DNA of 64,000 bases from Saprospiraceae bacterium (GTDB lineage Bacteria > Bacteroidota > Bacteroidia > Chitinophagales > Saprospiraceae), in contig JALHRR010000005.1 in NCBI GenBank assembly GCA_022841345.1, positions 1 to 64,000 on the forward strand. Reading direction: 5' to 3'. Position numbers and translations under genes: made by a program. Shown here piece by piece: positions 8,668 to 17,200 of the stretch (its first letter is position 1; each line of letters starts with the position of its first letter). The notes below the pieces were generated by a model. It was not told the origin of the DNA. It ran no database searches and saw only the letters and a program-made list of their open reading frames with translations.

Positions 8668-9648
8668 TTATGCTGAAAAATAATAATGCAAAAATAACAC
8701 TCCTGACAAGAATATTAAATGAATCAGCTCGCTAAGTAATTTGTTTTTCACAATCTGTAGAAATGCACCGGCCAAAAATGCCAGCGGAATGATCGCAACC
8801 TGGATATCAGACCAGCGTAATTCACTTTGAAACCAGATAACAACTCCACTCATAAGGGTAATGAAGTACATGAGATTAATTTTTCTCCGTGCTTGTACAT
8901 TCTGTCTGAAAATCAATCCGTTGTAACTCATTAATCCGACCAACAGTGAAAACACATAATATGCCATTGGAATAAGAGCGTGCCAGCTGATAGCTGCAAT
9001 GGCACCTACAAATTCAAGCTGTTGATTCCATTGAAGCTTAATTATGTTGGGGATTTGATCAAAAACAAATCCTAAAAGAAATAAAAGAAAATAAGGAACC
9101 AGAATGCCTGTGAGCATTTGAATTCGTTCCACCCATTTGAAGGATCTAAGCAATGCCATTCCCACAAAAAATACGATGATAAAAATCAAATAAGGTTGGA
9201 AACAAAATGCTGCTGCGCTTGTGAAAAATCCGGTATTGAATATTCTGGAAGCTGAGCCGGATTCTTTGGATGAGAGGAAAAAATTATGGATGGCAATCAA
9301 TAGGAAAAAATTTGCCAGCATGATAGGGCTTAGTGCCAAAAATGAAACGGACAAACTACTCAACAGCACCAAAAATAAACCCGGAAGAAGTGAATTTTCT
9401 CTGGTAATCTTGTTGATACCGCATATTCTGTTGAGCAGAGTTGCTTGTATAAATATAAGAAATGAAGTAAAAATTACCTCTCCAATGCCGCCTGCGCTGA
9501 AAAGTGATCTGACATATTCAAACAAAACTCCACCATCCGGATCTCCGGGAAGCTCCCTTTTGAACAAAAAAACAGCCCTGACACAGAATGTGTAAAGCAA
9601 CAACAATGTGTTGTTCAGCAATGTATTCTTACGGAATAGTTCCAGCAA
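8668..9648 (-). CDS. Polytopic membrane protein, DUF6427-like
   Basis: A hydrophobic 326-residue protein with roughly eight to ten predicted membrane segments and no soluble domain. The opening (MLELFRKNTLLNNTLLLLY) and overall pattern resemble the DUF6427 family of uncharacterised Bacteroidota membrane proteins. That match is from memory of the family and is not certain. It precedes purQ by 11 bases on the same strand. Its function is unknown. A short divergent region of 207 bases separates it from the polyprenyl synthase. Confidence 0.75.
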   Translation of the reverse strand: MLELFRKNTLLNNTLLLLYTFCVRAVFLFKRELPGDPDGGVLFEYVRSLFSAGGIGEVIFTSFLIFIQATLLNRICGINKITRENSLLPGLFLVLLSSLSVSFLALSPIMLANFFLLIAIHNFFLSSKESGSASRIFNTGFFTSAAAFCFQPYLIFIIVFFVGMALLRSFKWVERIQMLTGILVPYFLLFLLGFVFDQIPNIIKLQWNQQLEFVGAIAAISWHALIPMAYYVFSLLVGLMSYNGLIFRQNVQARRKINLMYFITLMSGVVIWFQSELRWSDIQVAIIPLAFLAGAFLQIVKNKLLSELIHLIFLSGVLFLHYYFSA

Positions 9649-9855
9649 GGAGTATTATTTGCTGCGAAAATAGGGAAAAATTAAGCAGGTTCCATAACTA
9701 CGGAATTTTCAGTTGATTAATCGTCTGAATTTTTTAAAATTCGGAACAGAAATCAGCAATTTAAACCGGGATTCAACGAAAAGGGATTTGGCTTGTTATG
9801 GCTTGGGTTGTGTTGAATAAGTAATTTAAATACCTTAGCGCCTTATACAGGAAGC

Positions 9856-10830
9856 ATGTCTGTCAGATTAGAAGAAATACAAAAACCAATTAAAGAAGAA
9901 CTCAATCTTTTTGAGAAGCATTTCAAGGCTTCCATGAAGAGTCATGTGCCCCTGCTGGACAAGATCACCTATTATATTGTCAAGCGGAAAGGCAAGCAGG
10001 TGAGACCAATGTTTGTGTTTTTGTCCGCCGGAATCTGCGGTGGCATTACGGAGCATACTTACACGGGGGCATCTATGGTCGAATTGCTTCATACTGCCAC
10101 ACTCGTTCATGATGACGTGGTGGATGATTCATTTGAGAGACGCGGATTTTTCTCCATAAATGCATTGTGGAAAAATAAGATTGCTGTCCTGGTAGGTGAT
10201 TTCCTGCTTTCCAGAGGACTTTTGCTGGCAGTTCAGAATAAGCAATATCACATGCTGGAGTTGCTCTCAGACTCCGTGAAAGAGATGAGTGAAGGGGAGT
10301 TGCTTCAAATTGAGAAAGCCCGGCGTCTGGATATTAAGGAGGACATTTATTACGAAATCATTCGTCAGAAGACTGCTTCCCTGATTGCAGCAGCATGTGG
10401 CGTAGGGGCTGCTTCCTCGGGTACAGATGCTGATGTCATTGCCAAAATGAAATTATTTGGTGAAAAAATCGGAATCGCTTTCCAGATTAAAGATGACCTG
10501 TTCGATTATGGAACTGCCGATATTGGGAAACCACTGGGAATAGATATCAAAGAAAAAAAACTCACACTTCCTTTGATCTGGGCTTTAGAAAATGCCCCCA
10601 ATGATCAGAAGCGCAGGATCATGTACCTGATCAAAAATAAAAATGAGGATGCAAAAAGCGTCGCTGAAGTGATTCAGTTTGTACTTCAAAGTGGTGGAAT
10701 GGAATATGCCACAACAGTAATGAACAGGTATCGCGAAGAGGCATTCGCCATTTTAAATTCCTTTCCTGAGAGTCCCGCGCTTCAATCTATGCGGGATTTG
10801 ATACAATTTGTTACGGACCGGAAGAAGTGA
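9856..10830 (+). CDS. Polyprenyl (probably octaprenyl-type) diphosphate synthase
   Basis: All-trans polyprenyl synthase that extends allylic diphosphates with isopentenyl diphosphate to make the side chain of menaquinone. The first Asp-rich motif is LVHDDVVDD (residues 83-91). The second is KDDLFDYG, near 212-219. The RGKQVRP-type substrate-binding segment is KGKQVRP at 45-51. At 324 residues it has the usual family length. Chain length cannot be read securely, but small residues (TA) before the first motif favour a long-chain product. It is transcribed alone. Confidence 0.9.
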   Translation: MSVRLEEIQKPIKEELNLFEKHFKASMKSHVPLLDKITYYIVKRKGKQVRPMFVFLSAGICGGITEHTYTGASMVELLHTATLVHDDVVDDSFERRGFFSINALWKNKIAVLVGDFLLSRGLLLAVQNKQYHMLELLSDSVKEMSEGELLQIEKARRLDIKEDIYYEIIRQKTASLIAAACGVGAASSGTDADVIAKMKLFGEKIGIAFQIKDDLFDYGTADIGKPLGIDIKEKKLTLPLIWALENAPNDQKRRIMYLIKNKNEDAKSVAEVIQFVLQSGGMEYATTVMNRYREEAFAILNSFPESPALQSMRDLIQFVTDRKK

Positions 10831-11240
10831 GAAGAGCCAGCTGTTGGTTTTTGGCCTTTAGCTTCTGGCTTCTGGAAAAAAGCTGGAACAGCCTGAGTGG
10901 AGGTAGGCTGCGCCTTCGGGATTTGAGTAGAGACAGTGTGTCGGGCTGCGCCCGGTGTGTGCTTGCTACATTCTGTAGCGCGGGATGTGGTTCGCAAAGC
11001 TCACGGGATGCATTGTGAGTGGCGGGTGTGGGCGCGGAACAGCCAGTGAGAAAGTTTCGAGTTGTGAATATACATTTTTCTCCTTGATCCTAACAGAATC
11101 TTTCTTTTGATCACCGTTGGTGATCAAAGGCTGTTACACATCCCGTGAACGAAGTGAGCCACATCCCGCGCGGCCTTAGGCCGCAAAGCAGCACACGAGC
11201 GAGGCGCAGCCGACGCTCACACACCGTGCAAGGAGCTCTC
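10831..11240. repeat. Repeat-rich gap with a long inverted repeat
   Basis: No gene is supported here. An inverted repeat with about 32-base arms pairs 10979-11010 with 11139-11170 (GCGGGATGTGG... against ...CCACATCCCGC), with several mismatches in the middle. Between the arms is a hairpin with perfect 10-base arms, 11106-11115 and 11119-11128 (TTTGATCACC/GGTGATCAAA). Slipped words and the AACAGCC linker (11,036) are also present. Local G+C is higher than in the genes around it. Confidence 0.55.
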
Positions 11241-11572
11241 TCCTAACGCGCCTTAGGCGCGCGACTCATCTTCTCACTCAGACGATATAACAACCGGACA
11301 AAAAAGGGAGCAGTATCTTTGCAGAAGTGCTCCCCGGTAAGGTAAGTTTTGGTTATAAATAATTTCCGCTTAAAATTTAGTGCCGGACATACATCCAGGC
11401 TGAAAACAAAAACACCCATAACCGATCCAAAAATAAAACCTTTTTTTATATGAAAAAAAATTATGTGACTTTTTTTTTCAATTAAGATTGAATGCCGCAT
11501 GCAATTTTCAAGCGTTTTTTAAGCTTTGGCTATATTCTCAGTATGTACCTCAACCCAGGACTTTCACTCCCA

Positions 11573-11700
11573 CAGCATGAGGGATAGAAGCGAGCACGAG
11601 TAGAGACGTATTGCAATGCGGCTCTGCGAAGTAAAGCGGATAGCCCGACCGGGAGTCATCTGAAATTGCATATTATAAAATTGCAATTTCAGATTACCTC
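11573..11700. repeat. Conserved GGATAGCCCGACC element plus palindrome, copy 1
   Basis: The left half (11574-11650) reads GAGGGATAGAAGCGAGCACG... and ends GCGGATAGCCCGACC. The same two ends occur in reverse orientation at 53291-53356, with a different spacer. Immediately after it is an unrelated palindrome with perfect 13-base arms (11658-11670 and 11682-11694, ATCTGAAATTGCA). I recall similar AGGGATAGAAGC...AGCGGATAGCCCG elements as common intergenic sequences in Bacteroidota. Their role is unclear; they may act as terminators or processing signals. Confidence 0.6.
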
Positions 11701-11735
11701 GCGGGCATGCCCAAATGCATTTTGTCCGTATATTA

Positions 11736-11766
11736 TTGAACCGCTTGATTAATAGTTATATTTTTG
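11736..11766 (+). promoter_or_regulatory. Promoter of the radical SAM gene, nearly leaderless
   Basis: TTG at 11736-11738, a 20-base spacer, and TATTTTTG at 11759-11766 fit the Bacteroidota -33/-7 consensus well. The start codon at 11771 lies only four bases after the -7 box, so the transcript should start at or very near the ATG. No ribosome-binding sequence fits in the leader. Confidence 0.6.
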
Positions 11767-11770
11767 CCGT

Positions 11771-12814
11771 ATGCACTTATTTTCGCCTCAGTTAAGAGCA
11801 AGACTCAAAGATGGTAATCGCTTTGTCAAAACAATCAGCCTTCGTAAATTAATCAATCTGGGTAAAATTTACGTCTCATTTCACCTGTCCAGAATCAGCT
11901 CCAAACCGTATCATTATGGGATGCCATCATCCATATCTATAGAACCTACGACTGCATGTAATCTCAGATGCCCTGAATGTCCCAGTGGCTTGCGTCAATT
12001 CACAAGGCCCACCGGCAATTTGAAAAAAGATTTTTTTACTCAAATCGTCGATGAGATTTATAAAGATGTGTGCACGCTCATGTTCTATTTTCAGGGAGAA
12101 CCCTTTATCAATCCTGATTTTCTGAAAATGGTGGCCTATGCGCATGAGAAGAAAATTTATACCATCACCTCCACCAACGGACATTTTCTGAGTGATGCGG
12201 TATCAGAGCAAATCATCAAATCCGGTCTGGACAGATTGATCATCTCGGTAGACGGTCTCAGTCAGGAGACGTATGAGCAATACAGAGTGGAAGGCAAACT
12301 GGACAAAGTCATACAAGGGATAAAAAATGTGGTTCACTGGAAGAAAAAGATGAACTCGGCTCATCCATATATCATCATTCAGTATTTGGTAGTTAAACCT
12401 AATGAACATGAAGTTCCGGCTCTTGATCAATGGGCAAAGGAAATTGGGGCAGATGCGGTAAGATTGAAAACAGCGCAGGTGTATGATTATGCATTCGGAA
12501 ATCCACTTATCCCGGAGCAGATAAAATATTCCAGATACAAGCCTGCAGGAGATGGCACCTGGATTCCAAAGCATGAATTGAGCAACCAATGCTGGCGACT
12601 TTGGCAAGGAGCAGTAGTGACCTGGGATGGCCGCGTAGTGCCGTGTTGCTTCGATAAAGATGCCCAATATAAAATGGGAGATTTAAAACAAGATTCTTTC
12701 AAAACTATTTGGCAGGGAGAACCTTATAAACAATTCCGCTCGAACTTATTAAAAGGGCGAAAGAATATAGATATTTGCAAAAATTGCTCAGAAGGTTGTA
12801 CTATCTGGGCATAA
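11771..12814 (+). CDS. Radical SAM protein with C-terminal SPASM domain
   Basis: Radical SAM enzyme. Cys63, Cys67 and Cys70 in ACNLRCPEC bind the SAM-coordinating 4Fe-4S cluster. The C-terminus carries a SPASM/twitch-type region for an auxiliary cluster (CC near residue 292, then CKNCSEGC at 336-343). Proteins of this type modify peptides or act as anaerobic maturases, but no precursor peptide or partner gene is visible here, so the substrate is unknown. The 347 residues are typical. The stop codon lies eleven bases before the ATG of the subtilase gene, so the two may be co-transcribed. Confidence 0.85.
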   Translation: MHLFSPQLRARLKDGNRFVKTISLRKLINLGKIYVSFHLSRISSKPYHYGMPSSISIEPTTACNLRCPECPSGLRQFTRPTGNLKKDFFTQIVDEIYKDVCTLMFYFQGEPFINPDFLKMVAYAHEKKIYTITSTNGHFLSDAVSEQIIKSGLDRLIISVDGLSQETYEQYRVEGKLDKVIQGIKNVVHWKKKMNSAHPYIIIQYLVVKPNEHEVPALDQWAKEIGADAVRLKTAQVYDYAFGNPLIPEQIKYSRYKPAGDGTWIPKHELSNQCWRLWQGAVVTWDGRVVPCCFDKDAQYKMGDLKQDSFKTIWQGEPYKQFRSNLLKGRKNIDICKNCSEGCTIWA

Positions 12815-12825
12815 AAATAAATCGT

Positions 12826-15786
12826 ATGATCAAATCGTTCAGGCTGCTGGCTCTATTCATTAGCACTTTACTTCCGCTTGGTCTTCAGGCCCAGAATCAA
12901 CATAAAATCTCAGGGCGACTTCAGGAAGCTATGCAAAGCAGAAGCGCTCAGGATCACTATGTTGTTGTGATGCTGGAAGAGCAGGTAGATTTGGAAAGCC
13001 TGCTGGATTCATTCAGAATTAATAAAGTAAATGTCTCTGAAAGAGCGATTATCGTTAACAACAGACTACGTCAGCTCGCTGATAAGACTCAGGCTGATGT
13101 GCTTTCTTTCCTTAATACAAGAGATGTAAAAAATATCAAATCCTGGTGGATAATAAATGCGGTCGGGGTCAAAGCAGGTTCAGATCTTATTAATGAACTG
13201 GCTGATCTGCAACAGGTCAGGCTGATTGATTTCATGCCAACACCTTCCCTCCTTCCTGAACCTGTCCAAACAAGGGAATCATCTGCCAAAACAGGTTCGA
13301 GTGAAAAAGGCTTAAAGGCTATCAATGCTCCTTTCATGTGGGAGCTGGGGTATACGGGATATGGAAGAAAGGCTTTAATAGTAGATACAGGAGTAGATCC
13401 CAGACATGAGTCGCTGAACAGAAATTATGCAGGAAATTATTACCCTCAAAAACAAAGCTGGTTTGATCCATTTGGAAATGAACCCCCAAAAGATTGTCAG
13501 TCGCATGGGACGCATGTAACGGGAACGGTAGTCGGAATAGACAGACATCTCAATGACACAATTGGGGTTGCTTTTGATGCACTTTGGATGGGCGCAGATA
13601 TTTTTTGTCTCAACCATGATATTATCTCCACATTTCAATGGTCAATGGATCCTGATGATAATCCCAATACCACGGATGACATGCCGGATGCAGTTAATAA
13701 TTCCTGGGGCTACACGGACCCTGACACTTATTTCTGTGAAGATTTTTATGCACAGATATATCTGGCTACAGAGGCTGCGGGTATAGCAGTAGTATTTGCT
13801 GCAGGCAACTCAGGTCCTTCCTCTAAAACAGTTTTGGCTCCGGCTGTGGTGGTACAAAGTTTAGTCAATGTTTTCTCCGTGGGAGCAGTAAATGGAAACA
13901 TCAACAACCTGACGGTAGCTGGTTTTTCAAGTGTAGGTCCTACTTATTGTGAAAATTTTGAGGGCTCTCTGGCAATTAAGCCTGAGGTTTCTGCTCCGGG
14001 TGTAGATGTCAGAAGTGCATTTCCGGGTGGTGGATACAGAGATGCAAGTGGTACCTCCATGGCCTCTCCGCATACGACCGGAGCATTGGTTTTGCTTAAA
14101 TCTGCCTTTCCTTATCTGAGCGGTGAAGACTTGAAATATGCCCTGTATTATAGCGCCAGAGATCTGGGCATGCCTGGTGAGGACAATCAATACGGGACTG
14201 GAATTATAGATCTCAAAGCTGCCTATTACTATCTCATAGATCAGGGATATACTCCGGTACCGGCTAAAGATCCATATGACATTAGAATTGACAGGAGTAC
14301 TGTCAATGTTGACCCCTGCCTCAATGAAGCAGTTTTATATGTTGACCTGAGTAATAATGGAACACTGGACATTGCTGAGTATTCACTGACGCTTGCGGAT
14401 CAGGATGGAAATAGTCTTATCAGTGTGAATCGTACTCAATCCATTCCGGTGGGTGCCCAATTCCAGGACACCCTTATCCTTGCGGGGTTACCTGACAAGT
14501 TTAGACAGTCAGTATTATTAAGTGTGCAGCTCGTGCACGATGGCGAGACAAGAATGCTTAATAATTATGAAAGACTGGATCTGACACATATGAAGATGGA
14601 ACCAAGAAAAGTCATTGTAACAGATGATATGCCGGAATTACTATGTGATGACAGCAGGATTATTCTTCCTGTTCAAATAGAAGATGCCGAATTGCTTTGG
14701 TATGGTTCAGCTTCCGGTTTTGATTTTCTGGGCAGAGGGTCTGACCCTATTCACTTCCTGGATCAGGATGCAGGGAATGTAACGATTTACGCAGATTGGG
14801 AAAAGAAAGATCAGCTGGGACCCGCAGCACCGGGTGTAACAGCTGAAATGCCTGAATTATACAAAGGTGGTGGAATTAAGTTTGAATTATATCAAAAAGT
14901 TAATTTGGTATCATTGGACTGTTATGCTGAAGAATCCGGAATCCGAATCCTTTATTTGCTGGATTCAAATGGTAAAAGTCTGAAAGAAATTAATAAAAGA
15001 CTGGTAGCCGGGAAAAATACCCTTGTTTTGAATGTTGAACTCAATCCGGGAGTATATACCCTGGAGCACAAATTTGGCAGAAATCTAATGTCTGAACCAT
15101 TTGCTGCTGTTTCTGCCAATGCATTGGAAATTCAGGGTATTGGTTCCATTTTATCAGGAATTGAAGGGAGTGAAATGCCCGAATATTACGGGTTTTTCTA
15201 TAATCTAAACGTTCAATATCAATCTCCCTGCACCCGTATACCGTTTACATTTGACTTAAGAGACAAGACCAGTGAATTGAAAGCTGAATTCAGTGTTAAT
15301 CAGGAAGAAAGACAACGGGTTTCATTTGTAAATGAGTCAGAAGATGCTGTCACTTACCAATGGAATTTTGGAGATGGGAACACAAGTGATTCGGATGAAC
15401 CATCACACGAATATGATGCGGAAGGAAATTATCAGGTAGTGCTGGAAGTTACAGATATTTCAGGTTGCAAAGATTTTGCTGTGGAAGAAATTTCAATTGA
15501 ATCCCTTACCACCTCAACTACCGATAATCAAGTCTATTCAAATACCCTTTCTGTTTACCCCAATCCGGTAAAGGATGAACTTAATATTTTGTCTGAACTA
15601 CAATCAGGAGGACTTCAAAGATGGAATATCATTCATTCCAACGGACAAATAGTACAATCGGGAATTTGGCAAGACCGGAATGTATCTCATATGCTCACCA
15701 TAGCAGATTTAGCGCCGGGAATGTATACACTTCAGGTTATTCAGGAAGACAATGTGCTGCAGAGGGCACGTTTCATCAAAATGTAG
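12826..15786 (+). CDS. Secreted subtilisin-like (S8) protease with T9SS sorting domain
   Basis: Exported serine protease. A signal peptide ends at LGLQAQ (about residue 24). It is followed by a propeptide-like inhibitor region to about 150. The S8 catalytic domain has Asp187 in IVDTGVD, His227 in SHGTHVTG and Ser411 in GTSMASP. Beta-rich domains follow, then a PKD-like repeat (FGDGNTSDSDEPSHEY, about 845-880) and a type A T9SS sorting domain (VYPNPVKDELNI to the end). I chose the ATG at 12826 because it starts the signal peptide and does not overlap the upstream gene. An in-frame start at 12775 would overlap it. The product should be 986 residues and end up on the cell surface or outside. Confidence 0.92.
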   Translation: MIKSFRLLALFISTLLPLGLQAQNQHKISGRLQEAMQSRSAQDHYVVVMLEEQVDLESLLDSFRINKVNVSERAIIVNNRLRQLADKTQADVLSFLNTRDVKNIKSWWIINAVGVKAGSDLINELADLQQVRLIDFMPTPSLLPEPVQTRESSAKTGSSEKGLKAINAPFMWELGYTGYGRKALIVDTGVDPRHESLNRNYAGNYYPQKQSWFDPFGNEPPKDCQSHGTHVTGTVVGIDRHLNDTIGVAFDALWMGADIFCLNHDIISTFQWSMDPDDNPNTTDDMPDAVNNSWGYTDPDTYFCEDFYAQIYLATEAAGIAVVFAAGNSGPSSKTVLAPAVVVQSLVNVFSVGAVNGNINNLTVAGFSSVGPTYCENFEGSLAIKPEVSAPGVDVRSAFPGGGYRDASGTSMASPHTTGALVLLKSAFPYLSGEDLKYALYYSARDLGMPGEDNQYGTGIIDLKAAYYYLIDQGYTPVPAKDPYDIRIDRSTVNVDPCLNEAVLYVDLSNNGTLDIAEYSLTLADQDGNSLISVNRTQSIPVGAQFQDTLILAGLPDKFRQSVLLSVQLVHDGETRMLNNYERLDLTHMKMEPRKVIVTDDMPELLCDDSRIILPVQIEDAELLWYGSASGFDFLGRGSDPIHFLDQDAGNVTIYADWEKKDQLGPAAPGVTAEMPELYKGGGIKFELYQKVNLVSLDCYAEESGIRILYLLDSNGKSLKEINKRLVAGKNTLVLNVELNPGVYTLEHKFGRNLMSEPFAAVSANALEIQGIGSILSGIEGSEMPEYYGFFYNLNVQYQSPCTRIPFTFDLRDKTSELKAEFSVNQEERQRVSFVNESEDAVTYQWNFGDGNTSDSDEPSHEYDAEGNYQVVLEVTDISGCKDFAVEEISIESLTTSTTDNQVYSNTLSVYPNPVKDELNILSELQSGGLQRWNIIHSNGQIVQSGIWQDRNVSHMLTIADLAPGMYTLQVIQEDNVLQRARFIKM

Positions 15787-16142
15787 AAACTATTTTCCGA
15801 AGGACTTTGTTTTAAAAGAAATTCCACTCATTTGGGGTGAAATATGGGGATTTGGTTCGTACTCACAAATAAGAACTATTTAGTTGGAATTATAGCTGCA
15901 AAGCAATATTAATACTTGCTAATCTGCCTTTACAGGTTCATTAATTTGGTGGGATGCAATTCCATTTCAGATTAATAAAATAAAAATATGTTGATTATCA
16001 ATCAAATAGTTGAAAATCGCTTGGGAAATGGCGAACTTTAACCTCCCGTACAATTATTTCAAAACATTTTTTATTTAACTAATTGCCACAGCTGGATGAC
16101 TTTGGCAAGAATGATATAGATTCGTCCGCAAAAAATAAAAAA
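15787..16142. other. AT-rich gap without recognised features
   Basis: This stretch separates the subtilase from the TPR gene. It is AT-rich and holds no clear hairpin terminator, promoter box or open frame apart from a possible 20-codon TTG-started extension of the TPR gene at 16083. Confidence 0.5.
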
Positions 16143-17153
16143 ATGAGCCAGCGTAAAACCATATTGCAGGGCCGCTTAGACTTCGGTAATGCAGCCAGCT
16201 ATGGAAAGGTGAAAAAATTATTTGATACAAGACTAGATGCTTATTACAAAGGCGAATTCGGGCTCAAAGATCCTGAATACTTTGATGATGAAACATTTAT
16301 ATTCTCTATCCCAAGATTAGTGTTCCAATGGAATGACAAAACATGGAAAACCACAGTAGAGGGATTGGAATATCTGGCTTCTTATGCTATCTCCGGCCAG
16401 ATTGAAGTATATCAATCAGAAAATGGTGTTATTCATCGCAAAAACATTATTTCACCGGACAATGAAAAATTGGCCGTTTCAGAATATAAAAGAGGGGAAG
16501 CATGTATAAGAGCCAAGAATCCTAACTGGAGTGAAGCACTGACAGCTCTAAATGAGGCTATTCAAACTTATGATGCACACGTTGAAGCTTTGGAGTACAG
16601 AGGCAAAGTACTTATGCATATGTGTCAGTGGGAAGAAGCGAAAGCAGATTTGAACAGAGCGATTGCTATTTATCCCGGTGCTTACAAAGCCCATTATTGG
16701 AGAGCAATGGTGTACTACCATCTGCAGGAAACTGAGCGTTCATTACTGGATTTTGAAACTTCAGTAAAAAATTCTCTTGCCTTACAACAGACACACTGGC
16801 TGGCAAGACTGGGAAAAAGCCGTTGCCTGATAGATCTGGGTGCATTTGAAGATGCAATCAAAGAATTAAAGCTGTTCGTTGGAAAAAACTTCAGTGCAGA
16901 AATGCCTTTGACTCCCTACAAAAGAGAAGCTTACCATAACATGGGCTTATGCTGGATGGAGCTGGGATTATTCGATTACGCCATAGATGCTTTTGATGAA
17001 GCCTTAAAGGTAAAAGATGGAGATCATCTGATATCAGAAGCTGCTTGTCTGTATCATCGCGGTATAGCAAAGAAAAGAGCAGGCAATACCGGATTCAATC
17101 TGGATCTGGAAAAAGCCCAGAAAATGGGATATGCCGGAAAAGTTCAGGTCTGA
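16143..17153 (+). CDS. TPR-repeat protein of unknown function
   Basis: A soluble protein without a signal peptide. From about residue 140 on, it is built from TPR-type helical pairs (for example AWEEAKADLNRAIAIYPG-like and LGLFDYAIDAFDEALK segments), which usually mediate protein contacts. The N-terminal 120 residues are not recognised. The ATG at 16143 has an A-rich upstream run and gives 336 residues. A TTG at 16083 would add 20 charged residues and is less likely. The next gene, the PorE-like protein, starts 47 bases downstream on the same strand, so the pair may be an operon. Confidence 0.7.
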   Translation: MSQRKTILQGRLDFGNAASYGKVKKLFDTRLDAYYKGEFGLKDPEYFDDETFIFSIPRLVFQWNDKTWKTTVEGLEYLASYAISGQIEVYQSENGVIHRKNIISPDNEKLAVSEYKRGEACIRAKNPNWSEALTALNEAIQTYDAHVEALEYRGKVLMHMCQWEEAKADLNRAIAIYPGAYKAHYWRAMVYYHLQETERSLLDFETSVKNSLALQQTHWLARLGKSRCLIDLGAFEDAIKELKLFVGKNFSAEMPLTPYKREAYHNMGLCWMELGLFDYAIDAFDEALKVKDGDHLISEAACLYHRGIAKKRAGNTGFNLDLEKAQKMGYAGKVQV

Positions 17154-17200
17154 TATTGTACGCCATAGCAAGTAAGAGACGTTTATGTCATGTAATTCAT

